NCBI GenBank assembly: GCA_051861545.1
Contig: JBIMKP010000006.1
Location: 1 to 64,000 of the forward strand
DNA from: CAISCU01 sp051861545
Lineage (GTDB): Bacteria > Bacteroidota > Bacteroidia > UKL13-3
Length of the DNA stretch: 64,000 nt
Direction of reading: 5' to 3'
Below, one piece after another: positions 7,953 to 15,927 of the stretch (positions are counted from its first letter, which is position 1; every line of letters begins with the position of its first letter). The notes under the pieces are model-generated. The model searched no databases, was not told where the DNA came from, and saw nothing but the letters and a program-made list of their open reading frames with translations. A program made the position numbers and the translations under genes.

Positions 7953-10256
7953 ATGAAAGATTACTTTAAACAAAACGAATGGCAAATTATTGAAGAAGGA
8001 TTTGACCCAGCATTTCATGAAGCATCTGAAAGTATTTTCAGTATTGGAAATGGAAAAATGGGACAAAGAGCCATGTTTGAAGAAAAATACAGTGGGAAAT
8101 CACTACAAGGTTCTTATGTAGCAGGAGTTTATTATCCCGACAAAACCCGCGTGGGCTGGTGGAAAAACGGATATCCTGAATATTTCGCAAAGGTATTAAA
8201 CAGTCCGAATTGGATTGGCATGGATATAATTATTGATGGTGAATCAATGGATTTATTCAATAATAGACCTAGCAATTTCAAACGTGTTTTAGATATGAAA
8301 GAAGGCTTGTTACAAAGAAGCTTTTCTTATGAAACAAGCACCGGTAAAAAGTTTGATGTGTTTGTTGAACGTTTCATGAGCAGAGAAGATGATGAAACTG
8401 CATGTATCCGTTATCAAATTAAAGCACATGAAAATGCTACTGTAAAATGGAATGCTTTCATTGATTCTTATGTTAAAAACAAAGACTCTAATTACGATGA
8501 AATATTCTGGAGTAGGGTGAATGAAAAACATGGTTCAGATTATGCCTTACTTCGTTCTAAAACCAACAAATTAAATTTTGAAGTTTGCGAAGGATTTAAA
8601 GTAAGATTAGATGTTGATGGTAACGAAATACAATCAACAACTTACTCTAGCGCTGAATGGAAGGCACAAAGCAGCAGCAGCATTCAATTCGAAAAAGGCA
8701 AAACATATACATTTGAAAAGTATGTTTCTATTGTTTCAAGTTTGTACTATGATAACAATGAAATAGAAAAAGCATGTGAAGCTGGCATTCAAAAAGCTTA
8801 TGAAATGGGTTATGATACTTTGAAACAAAGACATATCAATTCATGGGCAGAAATCTGGAAGAATGGTGATATTCAAATCCATGGCGATACTGCTGCACAG
8901 CAAGGAATTCGTTTTAATATTTTCCAATTACATCAAACTTATACAGGAAGAGACCCTCGATTTAATATTGGTCCGAAAGGCTTTACAGGAGAGAAATACG
9001 GCGGTTCTACTTATTGGGATACAGAAGCTTATTGTATTCCATTTTACTTAGGGACATCTGACCCTGCTATCTCAAAACAATTGTTGGTATATCGCTATAA
9101 ACAATTAGACAAAGCCATTGAAAATGCAGCAAAATTAGGCTTTACAAAGGGAGCAGCATTGTATCCAATGGTGACAATGAACGGAGAAGAATGTCACAAC
9201 GAATGGGAAATTACTTTTGAAGAAATTCACCGCAATGGAGCAATTGCATTTGCTGTTTTCCAATATGCATTGTACACTGGTGATTTATCTTATCTAAGTG
9301 AAGGTGGAGCTGAAGTTCTTTTAGGTATTAGTAGATTTTGGGCACAAAGAGTGCATTGGTCGGATGCCAAAAAGTTATATGTGATGCATGGTGTAACTGG
9401 TCCAAATGAATACGAAAACAACGTAAACAACAATTGGTATACCAGTTATATTGCTATGTGGTGTTTGAAATACACTGCTGAAGTAATTGACTATTTAGAG
9501 AAAAATCAATCGGCTTATTACCAAAATTTTGTTTCAAAAACCTCTCTACAAAAAGAAGAATTAAGCAAGTGGCAACATATCACAAACAATATGTTTTTTG
9601 CCAAAGATGATGAACTTGGAATCTTCTTACAACAAGAAGGATATTTAGATAAAGAACAAAAAATGGCAGCTGATTTAAATCCTGCCGAAAGACCCATCAA
9701 CCAACATTGGAGCTGGGATAGAATCCTAAGATCATGTTTCATTAAACAAGCAGATGTATTACAAGGATTGTTTTTATTCGAAGACCATTTCGATAAAGAA
9801 ACATTAAGAAGGAATTTCGATTTTTATGAACCAAGAACTGTTCATGAATCATCATTATCTCCATGTATTCACGTGATACAAGCAGCCAAATTAGGTTATA
9901 AAGAAAAAGCTTATGAAATGTACTTAAGAACCTCTCGTTTAGATTTAGACGATTACAATAGAGAAGTACATGAAGGCTTACATATTACTAGTATGGCTGG
10001 CACTTGGATGGCAGTTGTAATGGGATTTGGCGGATTGAGAATCAAAAATAATTTATTGAACTTTTCTCCAATGTTACCTGAACAATGGTCAGGCTTTAGC
10101 TTCTTGGTTCATTACAGAAATGCCAATATTAAAGTAAGTGTGAGTAGAGAAGAAATTGTACTTCAACAAAACGAAAAAGAAGAAATGATTTGTGAAGTGT
10201 ATGAAAAACAAATTGTATTAAAAAAAGGAGAAAGTATTCGTTTATCTATTCAATAA
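7953..10256 (+). CDS. GH65 disaccharide phosphorylase, probably maltose phosphorylase
   Basis: This encodes 767 residues with no signal peptide, so the enzyme is cytoplasmic. The order is the GH65 N-terminal beta-sandwich, linker helices, the (alpha/alpha)6 barrel and a short C-terminal beta-domain. The motif HGVTGPNEYENNVNNNWYT carries the general-acid Glu near residue 486 and is the maltose-phosphorylase form of this signature. YWDTEAYCIPFYL and the phosphate-site region HESSLSPCIH are also recognisable. The reaction is maltose plus phosphate giving glucose and beta-glucose 1-phosphate, which PgmB then converts. Trehalose, kojibiose or nigerose phosphorylase activity is an alternative, but the motif and cluster favour maltose. 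Confidence 0.88.
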   Translation: MKDYFKQNEWQIIEEGFDPAFHEASESIFSIGNGKMGQRAMFEEKYSGKSLQGSYVAGVYYPDKTRVGWWKNGYPEYFAKVLNSPNWIGMDIIIDGESMDLFNNRPSNFKRVLDMKEGLLQRSFSYETSTGKKFDVFVERFMSREDDETACIRYQIKAHENATVKWNAFIDSYVKNKDSNYDEIFWSRVNEKHGSDYALLRSKTNKLNFEVCEGFKVRLDVDGNEIQSTTYSSAEWKAQSSSSIQFEKGKTYTFEKYVSIVSSLYYDNNEIEKACEAGIQKAYEMGYDTLKQRHINSWAEIWKNGDIQIHGDTAAQQGIRFNIFQLHQTYTGRDPRFNIGPKGFTGEKYGGSTYWDTEAYCIPFYLGTSDPAISKQLLVYRYKQLDKAIENAAKLGFTKGAALYPMVTMNGEECHNEWEITFEEIHRNGAIAFAVFQYALYTGDLSYLSEGGAEVLLGISRFWAQRVHWSDAKKLYVMHGVTGPNEYENNVNNNWYTSYIAMWCLKYTAEVIDYLEKNQSAYYQNFVSKTSLQKEELSKWQHITNNMFFAKDDELGIFLQQEGYLDKEQKMAADLNPAERPINQHWSWDRILRSCFIKQADVLQGLFLFEDHFDKETLRRNFDFYEPRTVHESSLSPCIHVIQAAKLGYKEKAYEMYLRTSRLDLDDYNREVHEGLHITSMAGTWMAVVMGFGGLRIKNNLLNFSPMLPEQWSGFSFLVHYRNANIKVSVSREEIVLQQNEKEEMICEVYEKQIVLKKGESIRLSIQ

Positions 10257-10260
10257 AAGC

Positions 10261-10293
10261 AGACCTCATTCGCAAAGAATGAGGTCTTTTTAT
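10261..10293 (+). terminator. Intrinsic terminator after GH65
   Basis: A perfect 11-bp stem AGACCTCATTC / GAATGAGGTCT with a GCAAA loop is followed by TTTTTAT. It lies between the phosphorylase stop and the MFS gene, so the transporter may have its own promoter or depend on read-through. Confidence 0.85.
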
Positions 10294-10318
10294 ATCTTTA
10301 CCTAAAACCAATGAAAAA

Positions 10319-11647
10319 ATGACTAAAGTAGAAAAACCACATCTCAGTCTCTTACAAATATTCAACATGAGTTTTGGATTCATGGGAATTCAATTCGGAT
10401 TTGCATTACAAAACGGAAATGCCAGCGGTATTTTACAAAACTATGGTGCTCATGTTGAGCAATTATCTTGGTTTTGGTTGGTAGCGCCTTTAACCGGAAT
10501 GATAGTACAACCTATTATCGGACATTACAGCGATAATACTTGGGGCAAATTTGGAAGAAGAAAACCCTATATCATGATAGGCACTATTTTGTGTTGTTTG
10601 GCTTTGTTGCTGTTACCTAACTCAGCATCATTTTTTCAAGCCAAATCTGCATTGATGATAGGCGCAGGAATGTTGATGATTATGGATGCCAGTATCAATA
10701 TTGCTATGGAACCATTCAGGGCATTGGTAGCAGATAACTTATCAGACAAACAAAGAACATTGGGCTTTTCTATACAAACATTTTTAATTGGAATAGGCGC
10801 AGTAGTTGGTTCATGGTTGCCATATATCATGTTCAACTATTTCGGAGTTTCATCTTCGGCACCGGCAGGAATGGTAGCAGATAATGTGACTTACTCATTT
10901 TATGTTGGAGCCATTGTATTCCTTGCTTGTATTTTAATTACTGTGATTTTCACCAAAGAATACTCTCCTTCTGAATTGGCTTTATATAATGGTCAGAAAG
11001 AAGAAACAAAATCAGAGTTTTCTGAAATCTTTAAAGACTTTGCAAACATGCCAAAAGCCATGAAACAATTGGGTTTGGTTCAGTTCTTCTCTTGGTTTGC
11101 TTTGTTTAGTATGTGGGTATTTACTACACCAGCCATCGCACATCATGTTTATGGATTATCTATTGATGACAATAGCAGTGATCAGTTTAGAGATGCACAA
11201 AATTGGACTGGAATTATATTTGGCGTTTACAATGGCGTGAGTGCAATTTACGCATTGATGTTACCAAGAATTGCTGCAATGATTGGTAAGAAAAAAACAC
11301 ATGCATTCTCATTAATTGCAGGTGGAATTGGATTAATCAGCATGTATTTTGCGGATGATAAAACCGATTTATTGTTTTCGATGGTTGGCGTTGGTTTTGC
11401 ATGGGCATCTATATTAGCCATGCCTTATGCGATATTAGCAGGCAAGTTACCTTCAGCCAAAATGGGCGTTTACATGGGGATTTTTAATTTCTTTATTACC
11501 ATCCCGCAAATTATTAATGGAATTGTAGGTGGACCAATTGTACATTCACTCTACAATGACAATGCTATTTATGCGATTGTATTAGCAGGAATCTTCATGC
11601 TTTCTGGAGCAGTGAGTGTATTATATGTACATGATGAAAGCAATTAG
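10319..11647 (+). CDS. MFS/GPH-type sugar transporter (SLC45-like), likely maltose importer
   Basis: This encodes 442 residues with about twelve membrane helices. The loop between helices 2 and 3 carries GHYSDNTWGKFGRRKPYI, the D-x-x-x-x-x-G-R-R motif of sugar:cation symporters related to plant and animal sucrose carriers (SLC45/GPH). Position behind pgmB and the GH65 phosphorylase points to maltose or short maltodextrins as substrate, by inference from Bacteroidota maltose operons. A perfect terminator separates it from GH65. The start is taken at ATG 10319; an overlapping ATG at 10311 opens only a three-codon frame. Confidence 0.85.
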   Translation: MTKVEKPHLSLLQIFNMSFGFMGIQFGFALQNGNASGILQNYGAHVEQLSWFWLVAPLTGMIVQPIIGHYSDNTWGKFGRRKPYIMIGTILCCLALLLLPNSASFFQAKSALMIGAGMLMIMDASINIAMEPFRALVADNLSDKQRTLGFSIQTFLIGIGAVVGSWLPYIMFNYFGVSSSAPAGMVADNVTYSFYVGAIVFLACILITVIFTKEYSPSELALYNGQKEETKSEFSEIFKDFANMPKAMKQLGLVQFFSWFALFSMWVFTTPAIAHHVYGLSIDDNSSDQFRDAQNWTGIIFGVYNGVSAIYALMLPRIAAMIGKKKTHAFSLIAGGIGLISMYFADDKTDLLFSMVGVGFAWASILAMPYAILAGKLPSAKMGVYMGIFNFFITIPQIINGIVGGPIVHSLYNDNAIYAIVLAGIFMLSGAVSVLYVHDESN

Positions 11648-11670
11648 GGTATGCTGAAAGCAAAAAATTA

Positions 11671-12102
11671 ATGGAAGAAGAAGAAAAAAAAGAAGTTTAT
11701 TCAGTAGAAAAAGAAATAGAAAGCAATGGTATACAGATTTATTCTAGGCTGAATATTATTGCCTTTTCAATTTTGTTCTCCTCTATTTTTGGAGCAGCAT
11801 TATTGGTATCGAACCTAAGGGCAGTAGGCAATAAACAAGCTGCAAAAATGGTGAGTATATTTGCCCTATTGTATTTTGTAGCCACATTGGTAATTGTGAT
11901 GATTCCTTCAAAACCAATGGCTTTGTTAACCTTGGCCATCAATTATATTGGAGGTAAAATTTTGGCTGATCATTTCCAGAAAACACTTATTCCAGGCTCA
12001 TTAGATTATCCTAAAAAATCAATATTAAAACCACTTATTATCTCCTTATTGATTTGTGCTGTCATCATCATCTTCAGTTGGAATTCGATTTTAGGAAGAT
12101 AG
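11671..12102 (+). CDS. Uncharacterised four-helix membrane protein
   Basis: This encodes 143 residues. A charged N-terminus (MEEEEKKEVYSVEKEIES) is followed by hydrophobic segments at about 30-47, 62-78, 81-95 and 120-140. Residues between them (NLRAVGNKQAAKM, DHFQKTLIPGSLDYPKK) are polar. It starts 23 bases after the sugar transporter on the same strand and may be co-transcribed. No enzymatic motif is visible and I do not recognise the family. Confidence 0.65.
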   Translation: MEEEEKKEVYSVEKEIESNGIQIYSRLNIIAFSILFSSIFGAALLVSNLRAVGNKQAAKMVSIFALLYFVATLVIVMIPSKPMALLTLAINYIGGKILADHFQKTLIPGSLDYPKKSILKPLIISLLICAVIIIFSWNSILGR

Positions 12103-12168
12103 GATACGAAAAAATGCATTTGGGATTTTTGAACAGATAGATTCATTGACAAAAACCTAATTTGCCAA

Positions 12169-12250
12169 GGATGGACTTCGGTCCATCTTTACTTCTCAAG
12201 GATGGACTTCGGTCCATCACTACTTGTTAAGGATGGACTGCGATCCATCC
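12169..12250. repeat. Three palindromic GGATGGAC...GTCCATCC repeats
   Basis: Three hairpin units lie in a row at 12169-12187, 12200-12218 and 12231-12250, about 31 bp apart. The first two are identical GATGGAC-TTCG-GTCCATC, so the RNA would fold into a seven-pair stem closed by the very stable C(UUCG)G loop. The third is GGATGGA-CTGCGA-TCCATCC. Each is followed by a related spacer (CTTTACTTCTCAA, ACTACTTGTTAA, CTACGTG). They belong to the same dispersed family as the copies at 12718, 12852, 12911, 13389, 15814 and 15842, and resemble REP elements. Confidence 0.85.
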
Positions 12251-12298
12251 CTACGTGTCGAGATATAAAAACCAACCATCATTAAGGAAAATAAAATT

Positions 12299-12910
12299 AT
12301 GAAAAGAAGCTTGTTACTGCTGATTGTATCAGTGTTTGCTGCAAATGGATTGTTCTACTCATGTTCCAATAGTGAAGTAAAAACAGAAGCAAAAATCGAA
12401 GCAAATGCAAATGCCCCCAAACAAATGACAGAGGCTGAGAAAAAAGCTGCTTTGGAGGAAAGAAAAAAATGGGAAGCAACACCAGAAGGTAAAAGGTTTA
12501 AAGACTGGGAAGCTTCTCCAGCGGGTAAAAAGGTTCATGCCAGTCATGATAAAATAAAAAAGTACATCAAAGATTACAGCGAAATGGAAGCTATTGTTAC
12601 TTCAGTTACATTTCAGCGTGAAAATGCTCCAGCAAATGGTCCTAAATGGTTGATTGTAAAAATACTCGGTGAAAAATACATGATGCAGTTTAGTCAGAAA
12701 GGATTTGGGTTAGTTAGGGATGGACAGCCGTCCATTAGTACTTTAAAAGTAAATGACAAAATATTCTTAAGAAGCCGCAGCGCAGGATATTCGCATAATC
12801 ATCCTTATTTGATTATCAGTGGTGATTCTATTGCCCACGCCAATAAGTTAGGGATGGACGGCCGTCCATCCGTACTTTTCAAAAGGGAATACAATAAAAA
12901 TGGTTGTTAG
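12299..12910 (+). CDS. Lipoprotein with palindromic repeats inside the coding sequence
   Basis: This encodes 203 residues. The signal peptide MKRSLLLLIVSVFAANGLFYSC ends in a lipobox-like LFYSC, so lipidation is likely. A charged helical region has two similar units (KWEATPEGKRFK and DWEASPAGKKVH), followed by a predicted beta-rich domain (AIVTSVTFQRENAPANGPKW, WLIVKILGEKYMMQF, IFLRSRSAGYSHNHPYLIISGD). Two palindromic repeats are read through in different frames, giving VRDGQPSIST and GMDGRPSVL, and a third supplies the TAG stop. The C-terminal end is therefore probably not ancestral. The function is unknown. Confidence 0.7.
   Translation: MKRSLLLLIVSVFAANGLFYSCSNSEVKTEAKIEANANAPKQMTEAEKKAALEERKKWEATPEGKRFKDWEASPAGKKVHASHDKIKKYIKDYSEMEAIVTSVTFQRENAPANGPKWLIVKILGEKYMMQFSQKGFGLVRDGQPSISTLKVNDKIFLRSRSAGYSHNHPYLIISGDSIAHANKLGMDGRPSVLFKREYNKNGC
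12718..12736. repeat. Palindromic repeat copy inside the lipoprotein gene
   Basis: GGATGGACAGCCGTCCATT is a diverged copy of the palindromic repeat (ATGGAC/GTCCAT stem). It lies within the lipoprotein coding region and is translated as RDGQPSI. It is preceded by TTAG and followed by AGTAC, as in other copies. Confidence 0.75.
12852..12871. repeat. Perfect 20-bp palindromic repeat inside the lipoprotein gene
   Basis: GGATGGACGGCCGTCCATCC is a perfect 20-bp palindrome within the lipoprotein coding region. It is translated in a different frame from the copy at 12718, giving GMDGRPS. It is preceded by TTAG and followed by GTAC, the usual flanks of this family. Confidence 0.85.
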
Positions 12911-12939
12911 GGATGGACGGATGGCATTGTAGGGATGGA
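12911..12939. repeat. Partial copies of the palindromic repeat overlapping the lipoprotein stop
   Basis: TAGGGATGGACGG begins at the lipoprotein stop codon (TAG at 12908-12910) and is followed by GGCATTGTAGGGATGGA, a second half-copy. Neither has its complementary arm. The left flank TAG of the repeat is the stop codon that ends the upstream gene. Confidence 0.65.
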
Positions 12940-12956
12940 TTTTTTATCGAAATTTT

Positions 12957-13337
12957 TTATTCCAACCCAAATTCAATATTAATTATTCTGTTCTTCCTAA
13001 AATAAATGGACAATGAAGCTATTTGAGCTAGGTCTTTTAGACAGCAAGAACAACTATCAAAATACAAGCTATCTACAATATAATGAAAAACTAAAATCTT
13101 ACCGTTTTCAATGGTGTCTGTTTCAATTGGATATCCCAACAACTCTTTTACCTCATTAATATTCTTCTTCTTAAATTTTTTAGACGACAAAATATAATTT
13201 TTAATCTTTGATCTCTCATCTCCTACTCCACAAGAATCTTTTTGCCATAGTTCTTTTATCATTTGGTCTGAGTACTTTGATTGAGCAGTAAGATTAGTAA
13301 ATACCAGACATGCTATTATAAAAAATACTCCCTTCAT
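12957..13337 (-). CDS. Uncharacterised secreted protein
   Basis: This encodes 126 residues. MKGVFFIIACLVFTNLTAQS is a typical Bacteroidota signal peptide ending in TAQ, so the mature part is periplasmic or exported. The mature region is charged and contains a LLGYP element and a DSCSCCLKDL cysteine cluster near its end. A 'xVKELLGxPxxxxxxxxxxxxFxY' pattern resembles the BamE/SmpA-like fold seen in small secreted proteins, but this is weak. I chose ATG 13337 over an upstream ATG at 13373 because the signal peptide starts there. Confidence 0.6.
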   Translation of the reverse strand: MKGVFFIIACLVFTNLTAQSKYSDQMIKELWQKDSCGVGDERSKIKNYILSSKKFKKKNINEVKELLGYPIETDTIENGKILVFHYIVDSLYFDSCSCCLKDLAQIASLSIYFRKNRIINIEFGLE

Positions 13338-13388
13338 ACTTTTATCTTGGTTTAATATTTTAATAAAATCCATCTATAACAAAATCTA

Positions 13389-13409
13389 GGCTGGACGGCG
13401 TTTCATCCC
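13389..13409. repeat. Degenerate palindromic repeat between two small genes
   Basis: GGCTGGACGGCGTTTCATCCC is an eroded copy of GGATGGACGGCCGTCCATCCC. It lies in the short gap between the genes ending at 13413 and starting at 13337. Confidence 0.55.
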
Positions 13410-13412
13410 AAA

Positions 13413-14015
13413 TTAAAAATCTGCAATTTTCCCCTTCGGAAATCTTTCAACTTCATTAAATAATGGGGGTACAATAAAATATTTATGATTAATCTCCTTT
13501 GCGTTATAGTACTTTGCTTGCCAATCAGCAATACCAGTATTATTTAAGGAAATTGATTCTAATAGAATATCAGCGTGAAATTGACTCAAACTATGATTAA
13601 AATTTAACAAAATCTCCCCTTCAACTAGGTAATAGAAACCAGAATATTCATCACTAATTTCATCAATAAAAAATACCCTTTTCTTTGCCTGAATTATTGT
13701 TCGCAAAATTTCTTCTGCCGACTTATAAAGGAAATTATAATCTTGTAACACTTTATTCTCACAAGGTTCATTCTTATCATTAAAAAACAAATTTGAATAA
13801 ATTTTGAGTTGGTCTATCACCTCAAAATCATTCTTATAATATATTTCAATGTTCGAATTTGTATAGTGGGCACAAAAACCTTTAGTAGTTTCTAAAAATT
13901 CAACATTATCAGGAAATCCAATCAAATTAGCAATTTGAACAAAATTAGATTTTTTAAGGTCTAAGTCTTCACCAAGCTTATTTTTAAGAATTATATCTGT
14001 GATGTTAAATTTCAT
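13413..14015 (-). CDS. Uncharacterised cytoplasmic protein
   Basis: This encodes 200 residues with no signal peptide or membrane segment. It opens MKFNITDIILKNKLGEDLDL and has alternating hydrophobic and charged residues, with a QIANLIGFPDNVEF helix. The size, acidic character and position in a group of small AT-rich genes recall immunity proteins of Bacteroidota polymorphic toxin loci, but no toxin is present in the window and no family can be named. Confidence 0.55.
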   Translation of the reverse strand: MKFNITDIILKNKLGEDLDLKKSNFVQIANLIGFPDNVEFLETTKGFCAHYTNSNIEIYYKNDFEVIDQLKIYSNLFFNDKNEPCENKVLQDYNFLYKSAEEILRTIIQAKKRVFFIDEISDEYSGFYYLVEGEILLNFNHSLSQFHADILLESISLNNTGIADWQAKYYNAKEINHKYFIVPPLFNEVERFPKGKIADF

Positions 14016-14062
14016 TTATTGTAAAACAAAATTTCTTTATACTGATTTCGACAATTATAAGT

Positions 14063-14287
14063 TCAATTTTTAAGAATTGCTTCAATAGAAATATCTTCAT
14101 CTATCAAGGGCCAATGAACACCATATCCGGAAGGTGTTATTTTATAAAATTCCCTTTCGATGGCATTGGCATTTAAAAGTTTAGGAGATAATTTGGCTAA
14201 ATCCAAAGTCAATATCTTTCCATCAATTTGAAGTATCATTGAATTAGCTTCAAAGCTTATTTTATTTATGTTATGAGTAATTATCAT
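14063..14287 (-). CDS. DUF2442-like small protein
   Basis: This encodes 74 residues from ATG 14287; an upstream in-frame ATG at 14320 is possible. The body is a short beta-rich stretch (ISFEANSMILQIDGKILTLD) ending in YKITPSGYGVHWPLIDEDIS. That ending matches the 'xxSGYGIHWPxLDEDhS' signature of small DUF2442 proteins. Members often sit beside toxin-antitoxin or DUF4160 genes, but their function is unknown. Here the neighbours are other unknown small genes on the same strand. Confidence 0.6.
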   Translation of the reverse strand: MIITHNINKISFEANSMILQIDGKILTLDLAKLSPKLLNANAIEREFYKITPSGYGVHWPLIDEDISIEAILKN

Positions 14288-14434
14288 TCTATAGTTTAAA
14301 AAATTGATTCCAGTATACAATCATTAGATTAATGATTTGAATAAGAAAATTTGAAAACCCTAATCTAATAAAATCAACTTAAACATTATAATTTCAAGAA
14401 GTGATAATTTTGAACTTGCTAGCCCTACATTTTG

Positions 14435-14856
14435 TCAATTTATTTTCCAGCTAACAATTAAAAATTTATTTTTATCATTCAAATAAAAAATTGGATCATA
14501 ACAATTCGGCGTATTTTGTTTTAACAAGCCTTTATAATTCGCTATTAATTCCTCTTCTTTAAGCTTAAAGCTATGTCTATCTATTTCTAATTCATAAATG
14601 GAGCCTTCATTAAAACACAATATTTAGCTTCATATGCTGAAACAAATCTTCTACGACAAAAGAGAGTAGTATCATAGTTTTCATCTAAAATTTCGATTAA
14701 TTAAAAATAAGATTTAGGCATGTTAGTAATTGATTCATGGTATTGAGTTGAATCAATTGCAATGAATTTAGCCTTTTTGAAGACAATTTTATGAGGAGAT
14801 TGCCCAAACAAACTCAGCGAAATCAGAAACAAAAAAGCCAAAACTAAATTCTTCAT
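14435..14856 (-). pseudogene. Broken gene for a small secreted protein (stop codon plus frameshift)
   Basis: From ATG 14856 the minus strand encodes a signal peptide (MKNLVLAFLFLISLSLFGQS) and about 30 further residues, then meets TAA at 14701. Reading continues in the same frame (LIEILDENYDTTLFCRRRFV, then SAYEAKYCV). At a TTTT run near 14610 the coherent frame shifts by one to FNEGSIYELEIDRHSFKLKE and runs to TAA at 14435. One extra T would restore the second junction. The composite protein would be about 140 residues. Two independent lesions point to decay rather than sequencing error, although each alone could be an error. Confidence 0.65.
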
Positions 14857-14978
14857 ACTTTTTAAAATTCGATTAGCAACATCAATAACTTAATTCATAA
14901 AAATGAAAACACAATTTAGTTGATTTTGTATTGAAATGAATTTTGAAATTTCGGTAAGCTCACAATTATTAGTATTTA

Positions 14979-15383
14979 TTATTTTGATTGCAATACATAA
15001 CTTGGAATACTATCCCAACCATCTTTTGGAACAATTTCCAAAGAATCCAAAATTAAATTTGATACCATCAGTTTAGAGATTTTAGGATTATTAACACAAT
15101 ACTTTATTAAGTATCGTTGTCCAACTTGAGCTTGCACTTTCTTTGTTCCATCAAGAGGTTCACTTGATTTATATTCTATACTATTTACATGAAAAATATA
15201 GTCTGCATCTTGTCCTCCTTCAGCCCCAAATTCAATTTTATTTATTTGACCAATAGTATATCTATGGTTTTCATTTAAAATATTTGCCTCTTCTATAGAT
15301 TTCCAATAGAAGTAAACTAAAAATACCAGTAAAAAAACTATTAAAACTGTATATCTAATAAAAGGTTCAATTTTAATTTTCAT
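14979..15383 (-). CDS. Uncharacterised membrane-anchored protein
   Basis: This encodes 134 residues. One N-terminal transmembrane helix (YTVLIVFLLVFLVYFYW, about 12-28) is followed by a beta-rich external domain: RYTIGQINKIEFGAEGGQDA, YIFHVNSIEYKSSE, then VGQRYLIKYCVNNPKISKL. The 'TIGxI...(D)YxFxVNGxxY...VGxRYxVxY' arrangement is common in Bacteroidota single-helix hypotheticals of DUF3592-like type. It is the outermost of the small minus-strand genes, directly before the repeat-containing gap upstream of glyS. The function is unknown. Confidence 0.6.
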   Translation of the reverse strand: MKIKIEPFIRYTVLIVFLLVFLVYFYWKSIEEANILNENHRYTIGQINKIEFGAEGGQDADYIFHVNSIEYKSSEPLDGTKKVQAQVGQRYLIKYCVNNPKISKLMVSNLILDSLEIVPKDGWDSIPSYVLQSK

Positions 15384-15598
15384 AATTTATGCCATAGTGC
15401 CTTCTGTAATGTTTTTTGACTTAATTTACCAATACAAACTTACTGGATATTGTACTAAATCCTCATTTCAGTAGGACTTTAATATTATCATCCTAAAATT
15501 ATATTGTTTAATGAAATTTTCAATTCCAACCTAAGTTTTGAAACATCTATAATTAAAAAAACACTTACAATTAGACAAAGAACTGGCCTATTTCTAAT

Positions 15599-15658
15599 AT
15601 TTCAAGCTCAATCAACATCAACATTGAGCTCAAATATTTGGATTTTTGAGCTTGAAAT
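15599..15658. repeat. 13-bp inverted repeat around an inner TTGAGCTCAA
   Basis: ATTTCAAGCTCAA (15599-15611) and TTGAGCTTGAAAT (15646-15658) are exact inverted copies separated by 34 bases. The spacer contains TTGAGCTCAA, a perfect 10-bp palindrome sharing the TTGAGCT core. It could form a cruciform or RNA hairpin. No T-run follows, so a simple terminator is unlikely. Confidence 0.5.
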
Positions 15659-15813
15659 GAGGTTTGTTTAAGCTACATTTTAAAAAAAACAAATCAATCT
15701 TAGTTCAGATTCATTCCTATTCAGTTTGGGATGATGGAAGATATGGTAACCAGTGGCTGACGAAATTGTAGAGATGGATTGATAGGATTGTTGAAATGGG
15801 GATGGCATCGTAG

Positions 15814-15833
15814 GGATGGACCGCCGTCCATCC
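15814..15833. repeat. Palindromic repeat copy
   Basis: GGATGGACCGCCGTCCATCC, preceded by GTAG and followed by ATAC, is a near-perfect copy of the palindromic repeat in the gap upstream of glyS. Confidence 0.8.
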
Positions 15834-15841
15834 ATACCAAC

Positions 15842-15867
15842 TAGGGATGGACGGTCGTCCATCCCTA
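15842..15867. repeat. Best-preserved palindromic repeat copy
   Basis: This 26-base unit has 12-bp complementary arms (TAGGGATGGACG / CGTCCATCCCTA) around GT. It probably represents the full consensus and shows that the TAG and CTA flanks belong to the element. It starts eight bases after the preceding copy. Confidence 0.85.
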
Positions 15868-15927
15868 CGATGGCATATATAATCATTCGGAATACCGATT
15901 CAACACGCCATTTTCAATCAAAATCAC

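Noticed and set aside
10311..10322. Three-codon ATG AAA AAA TGA frame overlapping the MFS start
   Set aside because: It could be a leader peptide, but such short overlaps arise often in A-rich leaders and nothing else supports it.
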